Shown: in pieces, positions 40,710 through 49,097 of the stretch
How positions within the stretch are numbered: the stretch's first letter is position 1
Layout of the letters: every line of letters starts with the position of its first letter
DNA from: CAZFLD01 sp964519835
Lineage (GTDB): Bacteria > Spirochaetota > Spirochaetia > DSM-27196 > CAZFLD01
DNA: 62,137 nt
NCBI GenBank assembly: GCA_964519835.1
Contig: CAZFLD010000019.1
Location: 1-62,137 of the forward strand
Direction of reading: 5' to 3'
The notes under the pieces: generated by a model
Databases searched by the model: none
Told to the model about the DNA's origin: nothing
What the model saw: the letters and a program-made list of their open reading frames with translations, nothing else
Made by a program: the position numbers and the translations under genes

Positions 40710-41426
40710 ATGATGATACAGACAGACCTCGACGGGAAAAAAATCCTTGTGGTCGGTGCCTCCGGTGGAATGGGCGCGTCCATCGTTGATCGGTGTGTGT
40801 CCGATGGCGCCGACGTGCTGGTTTGGGGGCGAAACGCCCCAACAAATGCACAGGCAGCATTCGAAGAGTTGGACGTTACCAAGGAGACCGACGCTTGGTC
40901 GGTCAGCCCGCCGGAGTCACTCGACGGCCTAGTCTACTGCCCTGGGACGATAACACTTGGGGCCTTCCCTCGCCTAAGCGACGAGCAGTTTATCGGTGAC
41001 TATGCGGTCAACGTGTTGGGCGCGGCCCGTGTTATCCGCACATGTATCCGTGCCCTTGCAAAGGGTTCGGGTTCGGTTGTGCTGTTTTCCACCGTCGCCG
41101 CCCAAGTGGGTCTGTCGTTTCACGCCTCCATCGCAGCGGCCAAATCCGGTGTCGAGGGCCTGGCGCGCAGCCTTGCGGCCGAATACGCCGCGAAGGGCGT
41201 TCGGTTCAACGTCATTGCACCCTCGATCACCGACACTCCGCTTGCCTCCGACCTGCTCTCGAATGAGAAGCGCCGGTCGGCGGCCGAAGAACGACACCCG
41301 ATCAAGGGCATCGGTTCGCCCGAACAGGTTTCCGCGGCGGCCGCGTTTTTCCTGTCCGATGCCGCGGCGTGGACGACCGGCACGGTTTTGTCCATGGACG
41401 GCGGCATGGCTCGCCTTCGGCCGTAA
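40710..41426 (+). CDS. Short-chain dehydrogenase-like protein lacking the usual catalytic tyrosine
   Basis: The start is the first of two adjacent ATGs (238 residues). LDGKKILVVGASGGMGASIV is the Rossmann NAD(P) site, and GLVYCPGTITLGAFPRLSDE the NAG-like strand. SVVLFSTVAAQVGLSFHASI with AAAKSGVEGLARSLAAEYAA holds the catalytic Ser, but the Tyr four residues before the Lys is Ile (SIAAAK). The C-terminal block, AFFLSDAAAWTTGTVLSMDG, is complete. A group of bacterial SDRs with HAS(I/V)AAAK at this place is known to me from general sequence patterns; the reaction is not known. GATACT ends eight bases before the ATG. Confidence 0.8.
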   Translation: MMIQTDLDGKKILVVGASGGMGASIVDRCVSDGADVLVWGRNAPTNAQAAFEELDVTKETDAWSVSPPESLDGLVYCPGTITLGAFPRLSDEQFIGDYAVNVLGAARVIRTCIRALAKGSGSVVLFSTVAAQVGLSFHASIAAAKSGVEGLARSLAAEYAAKGVRFNVIAPSITDTPLASDLLSNEKRRSAAEERHPIKGIGSPEQVSAAAAFFLSDAAAWTTGTVLSMDGGMARLRP

Positions 41427-41446
41427 TGTCGTACCCGGCCGGATGT

Positions 41447-41489
41447 GCTGCGCCGATGGCTGCGCCGATGGCTGCGCCGATGGCTGCGC
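41447..41489 (+). repeat. Three-and-a-half 12-bp tandem repeats next to tRNA-Gly
   Basis: GCTGCGCCGATG is repeated three times in full and once in part (GCTGCGC). The array ends one base before a perfect TTGACA box of the tRNA-Gly promoter, so it sits where upstream promoter elements or activator sites lie. Confidence 0.85.
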
Positions 41490-41518
41490 TTGACAATTGG
41501 GCCTGCAAACCGCATCCT
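41490..41518 (+). promoter_or_regulatory. Promoter of tRNA-Gly
   Basis: A perfect TTGACA is followed by 17 bases and CATCCT, a weak -10. Transcription would start near 41525, about five bases before the mature tRNA. Confidence 0.6.
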
Positions 41519-41529
41519 TAGCCCACTCT

Positions 41530-41601
41530 GCGACCGTCGTATAATGGCTATTACCCGAGCCTTCCAAGCTCGTGATGTGGGTTCGATTCCCATCGGTCGC
41601 T
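41530..41601 (+). tRNA. tRNA-Gly (anticodon TCC)
   Basis: A 72-base cloverleaf. The acceptor stem GCGACCG pairs with CGGTCGC. The anticodon stem CGAGC / GCTCG closes the loop CTTCCAA with anticodon TCC at 41563-41565. The T arm contains GGTTCGATTCC. The terminal CCA is not encoded (TCTTTCG follows), so it is added post-transcriptionally. It reads GGA codons and, by wobble, GGG. Confidence 0.95.
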
Positions 41602-41645
41602 CTTTCGCGATTCGCAGGATAGGCCACGCTTTTGTGCCATTTAGT

Positions 41646-41673
41646 TTGACAACCACATAATACACGGTATAGC
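41646..41673 (+). promoter_or_regulatory. Promoter immediately upstream of trkA
   Basis: A perfect TTGACA, a 16-base spacer and TATAGC. The predicted start of transcription falls at or beside the GTG at 41679, so the transcript would be leaderless. Confidence 0.6.
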
Positions 41674-41678
41674 TTTCC

Positions 41679-43091
41679 GTGATCATGCTGGTTGTCATCG
41701 CAGGAGCCGGTGCTGTCGGGGTGGGCATTGCGGGACAGCTCATCCAGGAGCACAAAGACGTCGTCCTGATAGAGCCAAATCCCGAAACCGCACAACGCGC
41801 CGCGGATCGTCTCGATTGTATGGTCATTCGCGGCGAGGGCAACAGTGCCGAGATACTACGGCGGGCGGGCGTTGAGCGCGCCGACTTTTTTATAGCCGTT
41901 ACCGACTCGGACGAGGTCAACCTGATCGCGTGCGGCCTTGTTTCCGGTCAGTTTCCGGGACCTGCCACAATTGCCCGTGTCAGAAACCTCCGCTACTCCG
42001 GCACCAAAGTCTCGGAAAAGTCTTTTCTCGGTATCGATTACGTTGTCAATCCGGAGATCGAGGCTGCCCGCGGCATCATCAACACGGTTGAGCGGGGCGC
42101 GGTAAGCGACGTGATGCTGTTTCAGAACAGTCGTCTTCAAATCCGACCGGTTCCCGTGGGTCCGGATTCATTTCTTCGAAACAAAACAATCGAGGTTGTG
42201 GCCAAAGCCCTGGACGTAAGCTTCCTTGTTGCCCTCCTTGCTCGCCGCGAGGAGTACGTAATACCATCCGGTGATACGGAGATCAAGGAAGGCGACACGC
42301 TGTATGTGGCGGCGACCGAGGACAGCCACGATCGCTTTTTTAAACGTATCGGGAATCCCCGGCGTGACATTAGGCGCATCGTGATTGTCGGTGGTGGTCA
42401 GATAACCGAACACCTGATGGAACGGCTTTTGGATGGTCGCGGACGGGATAGGCGCGGCGTCATGCGTTTGTTCGGCGGGATAGGCGCTCGGCGCAAGCGC
42501 AGTATTCGTGTTGTGGAAAAAAACCCCGAGCGATGTGACGCCTTAGCGCAGCGCTTTCCCGACGCGCTTATCATCAAAGCCGACATCTCCGACGAGGGCA
42601 TCTTCGAGGAGGAACACTTAAGTGCCTCGGACTTGATTGTTGCGGCGACGGACAATCAGGAGCTCAACATCGTCACCGCCATCTACGCCAAGACATTTGG
42701 AATACCCAGGGCCGTGGTGCTTGTGCAAGGCGGAAACTACGTGCGTATCGCCTCGCACTTGGGTATCGATGCGCCGGTCAGCACAAAATCGGCTATGGTA
42801 AGCTCCATCCTGAAGTACATACGTCGAGGAAACGTCAAAAGCATTCACAGCATCTCAGACGGTAAGGTCGAGGTGCTCGAGTTCGATGTCGACGAGTCCA
42901 GTTCGGCGGTTGGGCGGCCAATCAGAGACATTCGGTTGCCGCGTGAGAGTCTTGTTGTTTCGGCGTCACGCCGGGGCAAAAACGAAGTCCCGATGGGTGA
43001 CTACGTCGTGGAGGCGGGCGACCAGATTATCGTGATTGCGCAGAAGGGCGCGATTGCGCGCGTTGAACAGATCTTTACGGCTCGGTCATGA
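41679..43091 (+). CDS. trkA: Trk potassium transporter regulatory subunit TrkA
   Basis: The protein has 470 residues (GTG start; an ATG two codons later is also possible). Two RCK domains each start with an NAD-binding motif, MLVVIAGAGAVGVGIAGQLI at the N-terminus and RRIVIVGGGQITEHLMERLL at residue ~230; each is followed by a TrkA_C domain. The second Rossmann unit has a ~20-residue basic insert (GRGRDRRGVMRLFGGIGARR). TrkA binds NAD(H) and nucleotides on the cytoplasmic face and controls the TrkH channel. The ATG of trkH overlaps the trkA stop (ATGA). No Shine-Dalgarno precedes the gene. Confidence 0.93.
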   Translation: MIMLVVIAGAGAVGVGIAGQLIQEHKDVVLIEPNPETAQRAADRLDCMVIRGEGNSAEILRRAGVERADFFIAVTDSDEVNLIACGLVSGQFPGPATIARVRNLRYSGTKVSEKSFLGIDYVVNPEIEAARGIINTVERGAVSDVMLFQNSRLQIRPVPVGPDSFLRNKTIEVVAKALDVSFLVALLARREEYVIPSGDTEIKEGDTLYVAATEDSHDRFFKRIGNPRRDIRRIVIVGGGQITEHLMERLLDGRGRDRRGVMRLFGGIGARRKRSIRVVEKNPERCDALAQRFPDALIIKADISDEGIFEEEHLSASDLIVAATDNQELNIVTAIYAKTFGIPRAVVLVQGGNYVRIASHLGIDAPVSTKSAMVSSILKYIRRGNVKSIHSISDGKVEVLEFDVDESSSAVGRPIRDIRLPRESLVVSASRRGKNEVPMGDYVVEAGDQIIVIAQKGAIARVEQIFTARS

Positions 43092-44539
43092 GTGCTCGAA
43101 TCGTAATCAGGACGGTCTCGGCGCTCCTGGCTCTTGTGTCACTGTTTATGCTCTCCGGAGTCATTGTGGCTCTCGCCTACGCCGAGACGGAGCTCATCGA
43201 CGATTTTGTGCTACCTGCGGGGGCCGGAATCGTCGTGGGCGCATTGGGTGTCTTTGCGCTTGGGCGGCGAGCCGCCTATCTCTCCAACCGTGCGGGCTTT
43301 GTGGTGGTCGTGTTGAGTTGGGCCGTCGCCTCGTTTATCGGCGCCATGCCCGCCTATCTGTCCGGTGCCATCCCGAGCTACACCGACGCATTCTTCGAAA
43401 CGATGAGTGGGTTTACGACAACCGGTGCGTCGATCCTGACCGACATCGAATCTCTTCCCAAAGCGATTCTTTTTTGGAGGAGCCTCACGCACTGGCTTGG
43501 AGGCATGGGAATCATCGTGTTGACCGTAGCGGTCCTGCCGCTTCTGGGCATCGGCGGCCTTCAGTTGATGAAGGCGGAGGCGCCTGGTCCAAGCGTCGAC
43601 AAGGTTACTCCAAAAGTCACGGCCACCGCCAAAATCCTGTGGTTGATTTACGTCTTCCTCACGGCGTTGCAGACGCTTCTCCTGGTGATCGGCGGAATGG
43701 ATGTGTTCGACGCGCTGACCCACACCTTTGGGACCCTGGCTACCGGCGGTTTCTCGCCGCGGAACGCCAGCGTCGGCGCATACAGCTCGCCGTTTATCCA
43801 CGTGGTGATTACGGTGTTTATGGTCATGGCGGGCGTCAACTTCGTGATGTACCACCGGCTTGTGACCGGTCGCTTGGGCAGCATTCTCCGTGACACCGAG
43901 TTACGCGTGTACCTCGGGGTCTTTGTCGCCGCCTCGGTCGTGGTAACGGTGGCGCTCCACTCCAACGGGACCTATGAAACGGTATCCGACAGCGCCCGCC
44001 ACGGCACGTTTCAGGTCGCCTCGATTCTCACCACTACGGGGTACGCAACCGCCGACTTTGCTACGTGGCCGGCGGTGGCCCGGGCTCTCCTGTTTCTGCT
44101 GATGTTCGTGGGAGGGTGCGCGGGCTCTACCGGCGGCGGCATCAAGGTTGTGCGGATAGTCACCATGGTCAAGCACGCGTTTTCAGAGCTTCGAACCTTT
44201 TTGCACCCCAGGTCCGTGTTTCGCATTCGTATTAACGGCTCGGCGATTCCTCAGTCGGTAATCAATTCCGTGGCGGGCTTTGTGTTTTTGTACGTCGCGT
44301 TGTTGCTCACGACCACGTTAGTCGTGGCTTTTTCAGGCGTGGACCTGCTCACGGCCTTTACCACGGCGCTTGTGACGCTCGGGAATATCGGGCCCGGCTT
44401 TGGCATGGTTGGACCAACGGAGAACTACGCCTTCTACCCGGACGGAGTGACCTGGTTTTTGAGCGTGATAATGATGACGGGGAGACTCGAGGTCTATACC
44501 GTGATGGTGCTTTTTTCGCGCAGGTTTTGGCGACGGTAA
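43088..44539 (+). CDS. trkH: Trk potassium channel TrkH
   Basis: The protein has 483 residues and about ten transmembrane helices with four pore-loop repeats. FFETMSGFTTTGASILTDIE is the first selectivity filter, and THTFGTLATGGFSPRNASVG, QVASILTTTGYATADFATWP and ALVTLGNIGPGFGMVGPTEN the other three. The Gly in each filter is present. It forms the K+ conduit of the TrkAH system, which supports turgor in high-salt media. It overlaps trkA by four bases as ATGA. The 3' end lies 20 bases from the convergent HEAT-repeat gene. Confidence 0.95.
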   Translation: MSARIVIRTVSALLALVSLFMLSGVIVALAYAETELIDDFVLPAGAGIVVGALGVFALGRRAAYLSNRAGFVVVVLSWAVASFIGAMPAYLSGAIPSYTDAFFETMSGFTTTGASILTDIESLPKAILFWRSLTHWLGGMGIIVLTVAVLPLLGIGGLQLMKAEAPGPSVDKVTPKVTATAKILWLIYVFLTALQTLLLVIGGMDVFDALTHTFGTLATGGFSPRNASVGAYSSPFIHVVITVFMVMAGVNFVMYHRLVTGRLGSILRDTELRVYLGVFVAASVVVTVALHSNGTYETVSDSARHGTFQVASILTTTGYATADFATWPAVARALLFLLMFVGGCAGSTGGGIKVVRIVTMVKHAFSELRTFLHPRSVFRIRINGSAIPQSVINSVAGFVFLYVALLLTTTLVVAFSGVDLLTAFTTALVTLGNIGPGFGMVGPTENYAFYPDGVTWFLSVIMMTGRLEVYTVMVLFSRRFWRR

Positions 44540-44559
44540 CTATTGCCTCGGCGCTTATC

Positions 44560-45324
44560 TTATTGACCGCCCTGCCCGCCGCCTTCCTGCTCGTCGCCCT
44601 CGTTGGAAAGCCCCAAGAAGCTGTTGATGGTTTCCCGAGCCTTGTCCCTGACCGTCAGGGTATAGTTGCCGGTTGTAACGTCCAGGAGTGCTGCGACAAC
44701 CTCGGGGTCTTCCATGGCGTCACCGGCAAGCTGCTCCAAAGCGTCGATCGCGAACCAGGTCAGGAAGTTATCCGGCGTTGCGCTGAGGGTGTTTCGGTTG
44801 AGTGTGTTGACGATCGTGCGGCTGACGCGGTTATTCGGGTTCATGCCGATCTGACCCAGCGAGTAAATAACCTCGGCACTAACAATGGCTTCGCTTTCAA
44901 CCGGCAGCATCCGCACCAGAGTTTCCATGGCGTCTTCGCCGCCGAACCTGCCGAGAAGATTGGCGGCTTCCCGTCGAACGAGGGGATAGTCGTTGACAAT
45001 ACGTCCGCCCTGGCGCTGCTGTCGAAATGTTCCTTCGGACGCCAGAGATTCGATGATTAGCCGAACGCCGTCGTTGTCCGAGGAAATCCCCCCTGTCTCG
45101 AGGAGAGAACGGATATTCTCGATCGCCAGGAGTTTTACAGCGCGATCCTGGGAGAGAGCCTGACTTCGGATAGTTTGAATCTGAATATCCTGCATAAGAT
45201 AGAGCTCGTCTATCGTTGCAGGAGCGGACCGCCCGTCCGAGTCGCCGTTGCTTTGACCAAAGGCAAAGCCTGACAGGGCAACCATAAGCAGCACAACAAA
45301 TATCCGTCGAGCCCGTTGCATCAT
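44560..45324 (-). CDS. Exported HEAT-repeat protein
   Basis: The start is the ATG at 45324, with AGGAG five bases upstream (254 residues). A signal peptide (MMQRARRIFVVLLMVALSGF, then AFGQSNG) is followed by about five HEAT-like helical repeats: AVKLLAIENIRSLLETGGIS, YPLVRREAANLLGRFGGEDA, METLVRMLPVESEAIVSAEV and WFAIDALEQLAGDAMEDPEV. The tail is Gly/Gln-rich (DEQEGGGQGGQ). HEAT solenoids bind partner proteins. No catalytic residue is seen. The low-complexity lipoprotein gene lies 34 bases upstream on the same strand, so the two probably share a transcript and the cell envelope. Confidence 0.8.
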   Translation of the reverse strand: MMQRARRIFVVLLMVALSGFAFGQSNGDSDGRSAPATIDELYLMQDIQIQTIRSQALSQDRAVKLLAIENIRSLLETGGISSDNDGVRLIIESLASEGTFRQQRQGGRIVNDYPLVRREAANLLGRFGGEDAMETLVRMLPVESEAIVSAEVIYSLGQIGMNPNNRVSRTIVNTLNRNTLSATPDNFLTWFAIDALEQLAGDAMEDPEVVAALLDVTTGNYTLTVRDKARETINSFLGLSNEGDEQEGGGQGGQ

Positions 45325-45358
45325 CTTATCTCCTTGCATCCAACTCCCCAAAGATACC

Positions 45359-46270
45359 TTAGTCGATTCCTATTTTCCAGCGTTCGTCCACCTTCTCAAG
45401 TCGATAGAGAATGGCCGGTCGCCCGCCGACGTTCATAATTGCGTGCACGGTATTATCATCGAGAAACTCCAGATCATCAAGTCGCGCGTTTGCTCGACTT
45501 GGTACAACGACCCACCTGAAGTAGTCTTGCAGGCTGTCGAGGGTGATGTTGTTTCGCTGCAGTATTGGGCTCTCCGAGATTGTTGCGAGGTTTTCGGGGC
45601 GTGACATGCGCTCTCTGTATTCCTCAGTCAAATAGGACTGCCAGCGATCGAAGTCGCGGTTTTGAATAATGCGGTTCAGCTCTCCGATCACTTCTTCAAC
45701 TTCCTGAAAGGTGCGTTCGTAGGTTTCCTCGGTGACCTCAAACGGTTCGTCGGGTTCCCCGTTGCCGTTGGACCCCTCGTCTTCCGGCGGGTCGGTAGTG
45801 TCGATCTCCTGATCGTTGGTGCCGTCGGGCTGCTCCTGGTCGGGTTGCGCCTGCGGCGGCGGATCGGTCTCTGTTGGGTCAGTTTCGGGCGGATCGGTCT
45901 CGGGCGGTTCCGGGACTTCCGGTTCCGTGTCCGGCGGTTCGGGTATCTCGCCGTCATCACCGTCTTCTTCAGTTGGATCCATGGACGGCTGCGAATCCTC
46001 GGCATCCGGCGGGTCGGTTTCGGGCGGGTCGGTTTCCGAGGGGCTTTGGTCGTCAGGCTCCGTCGTGTCCGGCGACTCTACCGGTTCCGGTTCGGGTGAT
46101 TCATCCTCCACCGCCGGCTCCCCGACCTGTCCGACAGGTTCAGACGGCTCGTCAGAAGGCCCGGGTTCGGTATCCGGCTGGGTTGTTTCACAGCCGAAAA
46201 CCAAAAAGAGCGCCGGAACAAGGATCCACGCGCCAACAAGACGTCGGGCGGGGATGTGTACTTTTTTCAT
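45359..46270 (-). CDS. Low-complexity Pro/Glu/Asp/Thr-rich lipoprotein
   Basis: The protein has 303 residues from the ATG at 46270. A lipoprotein signal peptide ends LFLVFGC, followed by ~160 residues of acidic, Pro-rich repeats of the type EPPETDPPETDP with no hydrophobic core, expected to be disordered. A C-terminal globular part (residues ~190-303) contains TYERTFQEVEEVIGELNRII, YLTEEYRERMSRPENLATIS and DNTVHAIMNVGGRPAILYRL, which resembles SnoaL/NTF2-like lipoprotein domains. A TACTAT hexamer ends seven bases before the ATG, with no Shine-Dalgarno. The stalk probably projects the C-terminal domain from the membrane. Confidence 0.8.
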   Translation of the reverse strand: MKKVHIPARRLVGAWILVPALFLVFGCETTQPDTEPGPSDEPSEPVGQVGEPAVEDESPEPEPVESPDTTEPDDQSPSETDPPETDPPDAEDSQPSMDPTEEDGDDGEIPEPPDTEPEVPEPPETDPPETDPTETDPPPQAQPDQEQPDGTNDQEIDTTDPPEDEGSNGNGEPDEPFEVTEETYERTFQEVEEVIGELNRIIQNRDFDRWQSYLTEEYRERMSRPENLATISESPILQRNNITLDSLQDYFRWVVVPSRANARLDDLEFLDDNTVHAIMNVGGRPAILYRLEKVDERWKIGID

Positions 46271-46307
46271 TATGTGCATAGTAGTCAACGACGGTTTGTC
46301 TTGTAAA

Positions 46308-46337
46308 GTGACAAGTTCTTGATGTTTCGCTTATAAT
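46308..46337 (+). promoter_or_regulatory. Promoter of the large hypothetical gene at 46352
   Basis: GTGACA (five of six matches to TTGACA), an 18-base spacer and a perfect TATAAT. The ATG lies 14 bases beyond the -10, so the leader would be about eight bases and carries no Shine-Dalgarno. Confidence 0.6.
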
Positions 46338-46351
46338 ACGACGAACCACAG

Positions 46352-48367
46352 ATGTCGACACCGGATGACGTTCGGAAACTCCTAAAGGCCTACGCAAAAC
46401 GTACCGGGAATCCACGAGTCCACTACCAACACTTTGCACAATTCGCGTCAAAGTACGCCGCGAAATACTCCGACGAACACCCACACCTGGCGGATTTGGT
46501 GCATGGGAACGACGGAACACTGGACCAGCGAGTCAACGAGCTCAAGGACGGTGGGGTTGTGTTTGTAACGGGAGACGATTCGGCAATCCGGTCCGTGTTG
46601 GTCCAGGACTACTTCGTCGATGTGGTCGAAGAGGAGTTTGATAAGCTCAAAGATCGGCCTGAGCTCCCCTTCCCCGATAACTCGAGCCTTCCGACCAGTA
46701 TTCCTACCGACGCAATCGTTCCCGTCGACGTGCAGAGCGACTTTGTCAACTGGATCACAAAGACCAACACGGGACCACCCCGCGTGTTGCGCCTCCAGTT
46801 TCCGGAAGGTGTACGGCCGGTCCTCGTGCCCACGACTCGCCTCGAGCGCGGCCTTCCCGTGCAGTGTGTGCAGAAGCTGCGGAACTATTTGCGTAGTGAA
46901 CAAAACACCGCCTACATCCAACAGAAGCTGATGCCTGCCTGCCGCGGACGGGAGGTTACCCTCAAGGACTTCCTGAAGGACATACTCACGCGGCCGGATA
47001 CGGTCATAGAGACGGTTTTCGACCCGACGGAGTTTTCCTTCCTCGTTTGGACTCAGCTCTGTACCGTGGTGATCAAGGACTACGCGGAAAAAAACGAGAA
47101 ACTCAACGAAGAGCACGGCTTCTGCCAGGCCGCGTATCTCCTTGGGTATTATAACGTCTACTACAAGGGGCGTGTTCAGCGAAGCAAAGAGGCGGAAGCC
47201 GCCCGAAACAGCGTAGACAAGCAGATGCGACGTGCACCGTATGCGTTTACAATTTCTCAGATTCAGGCGTTTACCGATCAGCGTGGCGTGCCCCTCACAA
47301 AGCGGGTGCAGCCGTCTTTTATTAGCGAGCACATCGAGTTAAAGCTCAGACGCGATGAGGATAGTCTGCCCGAGCTTGTGCGTTTTCGTGGGGCGGACAA
47401 CGGCGAGTACTACATCTGCCGGGAGTACGTCGTGGAGACGATTCTGAACCGTATCTACGACCTTGCCGCAGAGCTGCGCGAGCATTACGTGTCCGAGTTC
47501 GCCGATATGCTAAAAAACGACCAGGAACCGCCGGTTCTGAAAGACGACACGGCGTTCCGCAAAGACGTCCGCGACGAAACTGCCCGGAGAGACCCGATTT
47601 TTGCCGGCCTGTGGAAGTTTGACTTGGTTTTTCTCGCCGCGGCCGACTCCTCCCCCAACAGGCTGCCGCCGGAGGTATCCAAGCTCTTTCATCCCAAGGA
47701 GAAGCGCCTCAGGGATCTGGAGGACGTATTGGGCCTGGATCGAAAGGACCTTCTGGGCGACGCGCGGCTATTGCTCCCGTTTTGGCAGGTGGTTCCCATC
47801 GTGCGCGGCATCGTGCGGTTTTTTCGGAGGCTTTTCCTGGGCAAGTCCGACGACAAACGGACAAAAATCACTCGAGATCGGGCTCGCTCGGGGCCGGCGG
47901 GCAACGGAGAGTCCGGTACCGCGGGAGCCGCAGCGGGGGGAGGTCGGTCGGCGGCCGGCACAACTACAAAGCTCTCCGGCTCCTCCGTGGGCGCCGCAAC
48001 CGGCGGTGGTGGTTCGGGCACGGTGTCGGCGGCAAAACTCCAGAAAGCGGTCAAGGAGCTGTTGACCGAGTTTGTGCCTGAGGGCAAGACACTCGACGGA
48101 ACGCTTCAGGAGCTTGCCGAAAGGTGGAATCCCCTCCTCGACCCGACGGCCAAGGAAAACCTGGTGGAAGACGTCAACAGCCTTGCCCGCGATTTCTTAC
48201 GACGTATGAAGGCGGGCTTTCGAGTCAAACCGCCTACAGCCGATCGCATTCGCACAATGGCTGCGAAGCTTTCCGAGAACGACGCGTTCAAACAGATAAA
48301 ACGGCGCGACGCGTTCTGCCGGTATTTGGAACTCTACATGCTTAAGCGTCTGGGCATGGAGCGATAG
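46352..48367 (+). CDS. Large cytoplasmic protein of unknown function
   Basis: The protein has 671 residues with no signal peptide or transmembrane segment. I recognise no family. The N-terminal ~500 residues are mixed alpha/beta: VHYQHFAQFASKYAAKYSDE, LQFPEGVRPVLVPTTRLERG, FSFLVWTQLCTVVIKDYAEK and YYICREYVVETILNRIYDLA. A basic stretch follows (RFFRRLFLGKSDDKRTKITR), then a Gly/Ser/Ala/Thr-rich linker (residues ~525-570) and a C-terminal helical domain (~575-671) ending in YLELYMLKRLGMER. The pattern, a large globular body joined by a linker to a small C-terminal helical module, suits an adaptor. It is monocistronic, divergent from the lipoprotein gene, and followed by a hairpin. Confidence 0.7.
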   Translation: MSTPDDVRKLLKAYAKRTGNPRVHYQHFAQFASKYAAKYSDEHPHLADLVHGNDGTLDQRVNELKDGGVVFVTGDDSAIRSVLVQDYFVDVVEEEFDKLKDRPELPFPDNSSLPTSIPTDAIVPVDVQSDFVNWITKTNTGPPRVLRLQFPEGVRPVLVPTTRLERGLPVQCVQKLRNYLRSEQNTAYIQQKLMPACRGREVTLKDFLKDILTRPDTVIETVFDPTEFSFLVWTQLCTVVIKDYAEKNEKLNEEHGFCQAAYLLGYYNVYYKGRVQRSKEAEAARNSVDKQMRRAPYAFTISQIQAFTDQRGVPLTKRVQPSFISEHIELKLRRDEDSLPELVRFRGADNGEYYICREYVVETILNRIYDLAAELREHYVSEFADMLKNDQEPPVLKDDTAFRKDVRDETARRDPIFAGLWKFDLVFLAAADSSPNRLPPEVSKLFHPKEKRLRDLEDVLGLDRKDLLGDARLLLPFWQVVPIVRGIVRFFRRLFLGKSDDKRTKITRDRARSGPAGNGESGTAGAAAGGGRSAAGTTTKLSGSSVGAATGGGGSGTVSAAKLQKAVKELLTEFVPEGKTLDGTLQELAERWNPLLDPTAKENLVEDVNSLARDFLRRMKAGFRVKPPTADRIRTMAAKLSENDAFKQIKRRDAFCRYLELYMLKRLGMER

Positions 48368-48374
48368 AGACTCG

Positions 48375-48390
48375 CGCCTGCGTACAGGCG
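48375..48390 (+). other. Hairpin downstream of the large hypothetical gene
   Basis: CGCCTG and CAGGCG form a perfect six-base-pair stem with a four-base loop (CGTA). No T-run follows, so it may act as a 3' stabiliser or a rho-dependent end. Confidence 0.4.
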
Positions 48391-48420
48391 TACGCTCGGG
48401 ACGAAATAGGGCACCGGCGC

Positions 48421-49002
48421 TTAGGTAAGCACCTCGCCCATCGTGAGCTCGCCCATAAACGACAGCGCATCCACACAAGCCACAAACACCTTCATACACA
48501 TCACTGCGTCATCGAGTGCCCGGTGAGCTTGGTTCGGCGGGATTGCGAGAAAGCCTACGAGGTTTTGTAGGCTGTAGCTCTTCTGACGTGGAAAGGCCTT
48601 TTGCGCCAGAATCTGCGTGTCGATGATGGTGTTGGCAACACCGCCACCGACTCCCGCACCCTTCCCCTCGGTAGTAAGCGCGGCACGGAGGAAGGCCAAA
48701 TCGAAGGGCGCGTTGTGGGCCACCAACACGGCATTGCCGAGAAAATCGACAAACTGAGGCAGCACCTCGGAGACGGACGGGGCCGATGCCACCATGTCCG
48801 TATCGATGCCGCTTATGCGCGCCGCGTCTTCCGTAATCGGGATTCCCGGGTTCGATAGTTGCTGAAAAGTATCGACGACGGCGCCGTTTCTAAACTTCAC
48901 CGCCCCGAACTCAACGATCTTGTCTTGAGCGGGATAGAGGCCTGTTGTCTCAAAGTCAAACGCCACAAATGTGACGTCCGCTACCGAGGTGTCGAGGGTC
49001 AT
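48421..49002 (-). CDS. DEDDh-family 3'-5' exonuclease (DnaQ/Pol III epsilon-like)
   Basis: The protein has 193 residues. FVAFDFETTGLYPAQDKIVE has the Asp-x-Glu of Exo I, LVAHNAPFDLAFLRAALTTE the HNxxFD of Exo II, and NQAHRALDDAVMCMKVFVAC the H-x-A-x-D-D of Exo III with the catalytic His. All four metal-binding acidic residues and the His are present, so it should be active on single-stranded DNA or RNA. It lacks the C-terminal region that tethers proofreading subunits to Pol III alpha, so it is probably a stand-alone nuclease. It is divergent from the small gene at 49098. Confidence 0.88.
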   Translation of the reverse strand: MTLDTSVADVTFVAFDFETTGLYPAQDKIVEFGAVKFRNGAVVDTFQQLSNPGIPITEDAARISGIDTDMVASAPSVSEVLPQFVDFLGNAVLVAHNAPFDLAFLRAALTTEGKGAGVGGGVANTIIDTQILAQKAFPRQKSYSLQNLVGFLAIPPNQAHRALDDAVMCMKVFVACVDALSFMGELTMGEVLT

Positions 49003-49061
49003 GGAAATGGTCGTATCACAGGCCGGCCGCTTGCTTCAAGCAGGTGACGTTGCGCGTGCGG

Positions 49062-49091
49062 TTTACATCACCTCTGATTTCCGGCTAGGCT
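49062..49091 (+). promoter_or_regulatory. Promoter of the small gene at 49098
   Basis: TTTACA, an 18-base spacer and TAGGCT. The GTG at 49098 follows after six bases, so the transcript would be leaderless. Confidence 0.5.
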
Positions 49092-49097
49092 CCTTTT

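Noticed and set aside
41120..41920. Long minus-strand frame over the SDR gene with repeated HRRSHRRS residues
   Set aside because: It is antisense to the SDR and the tRNA-Gly and the repeat in it is only the 12-bp DNA repeat read out of frame. No start signal.
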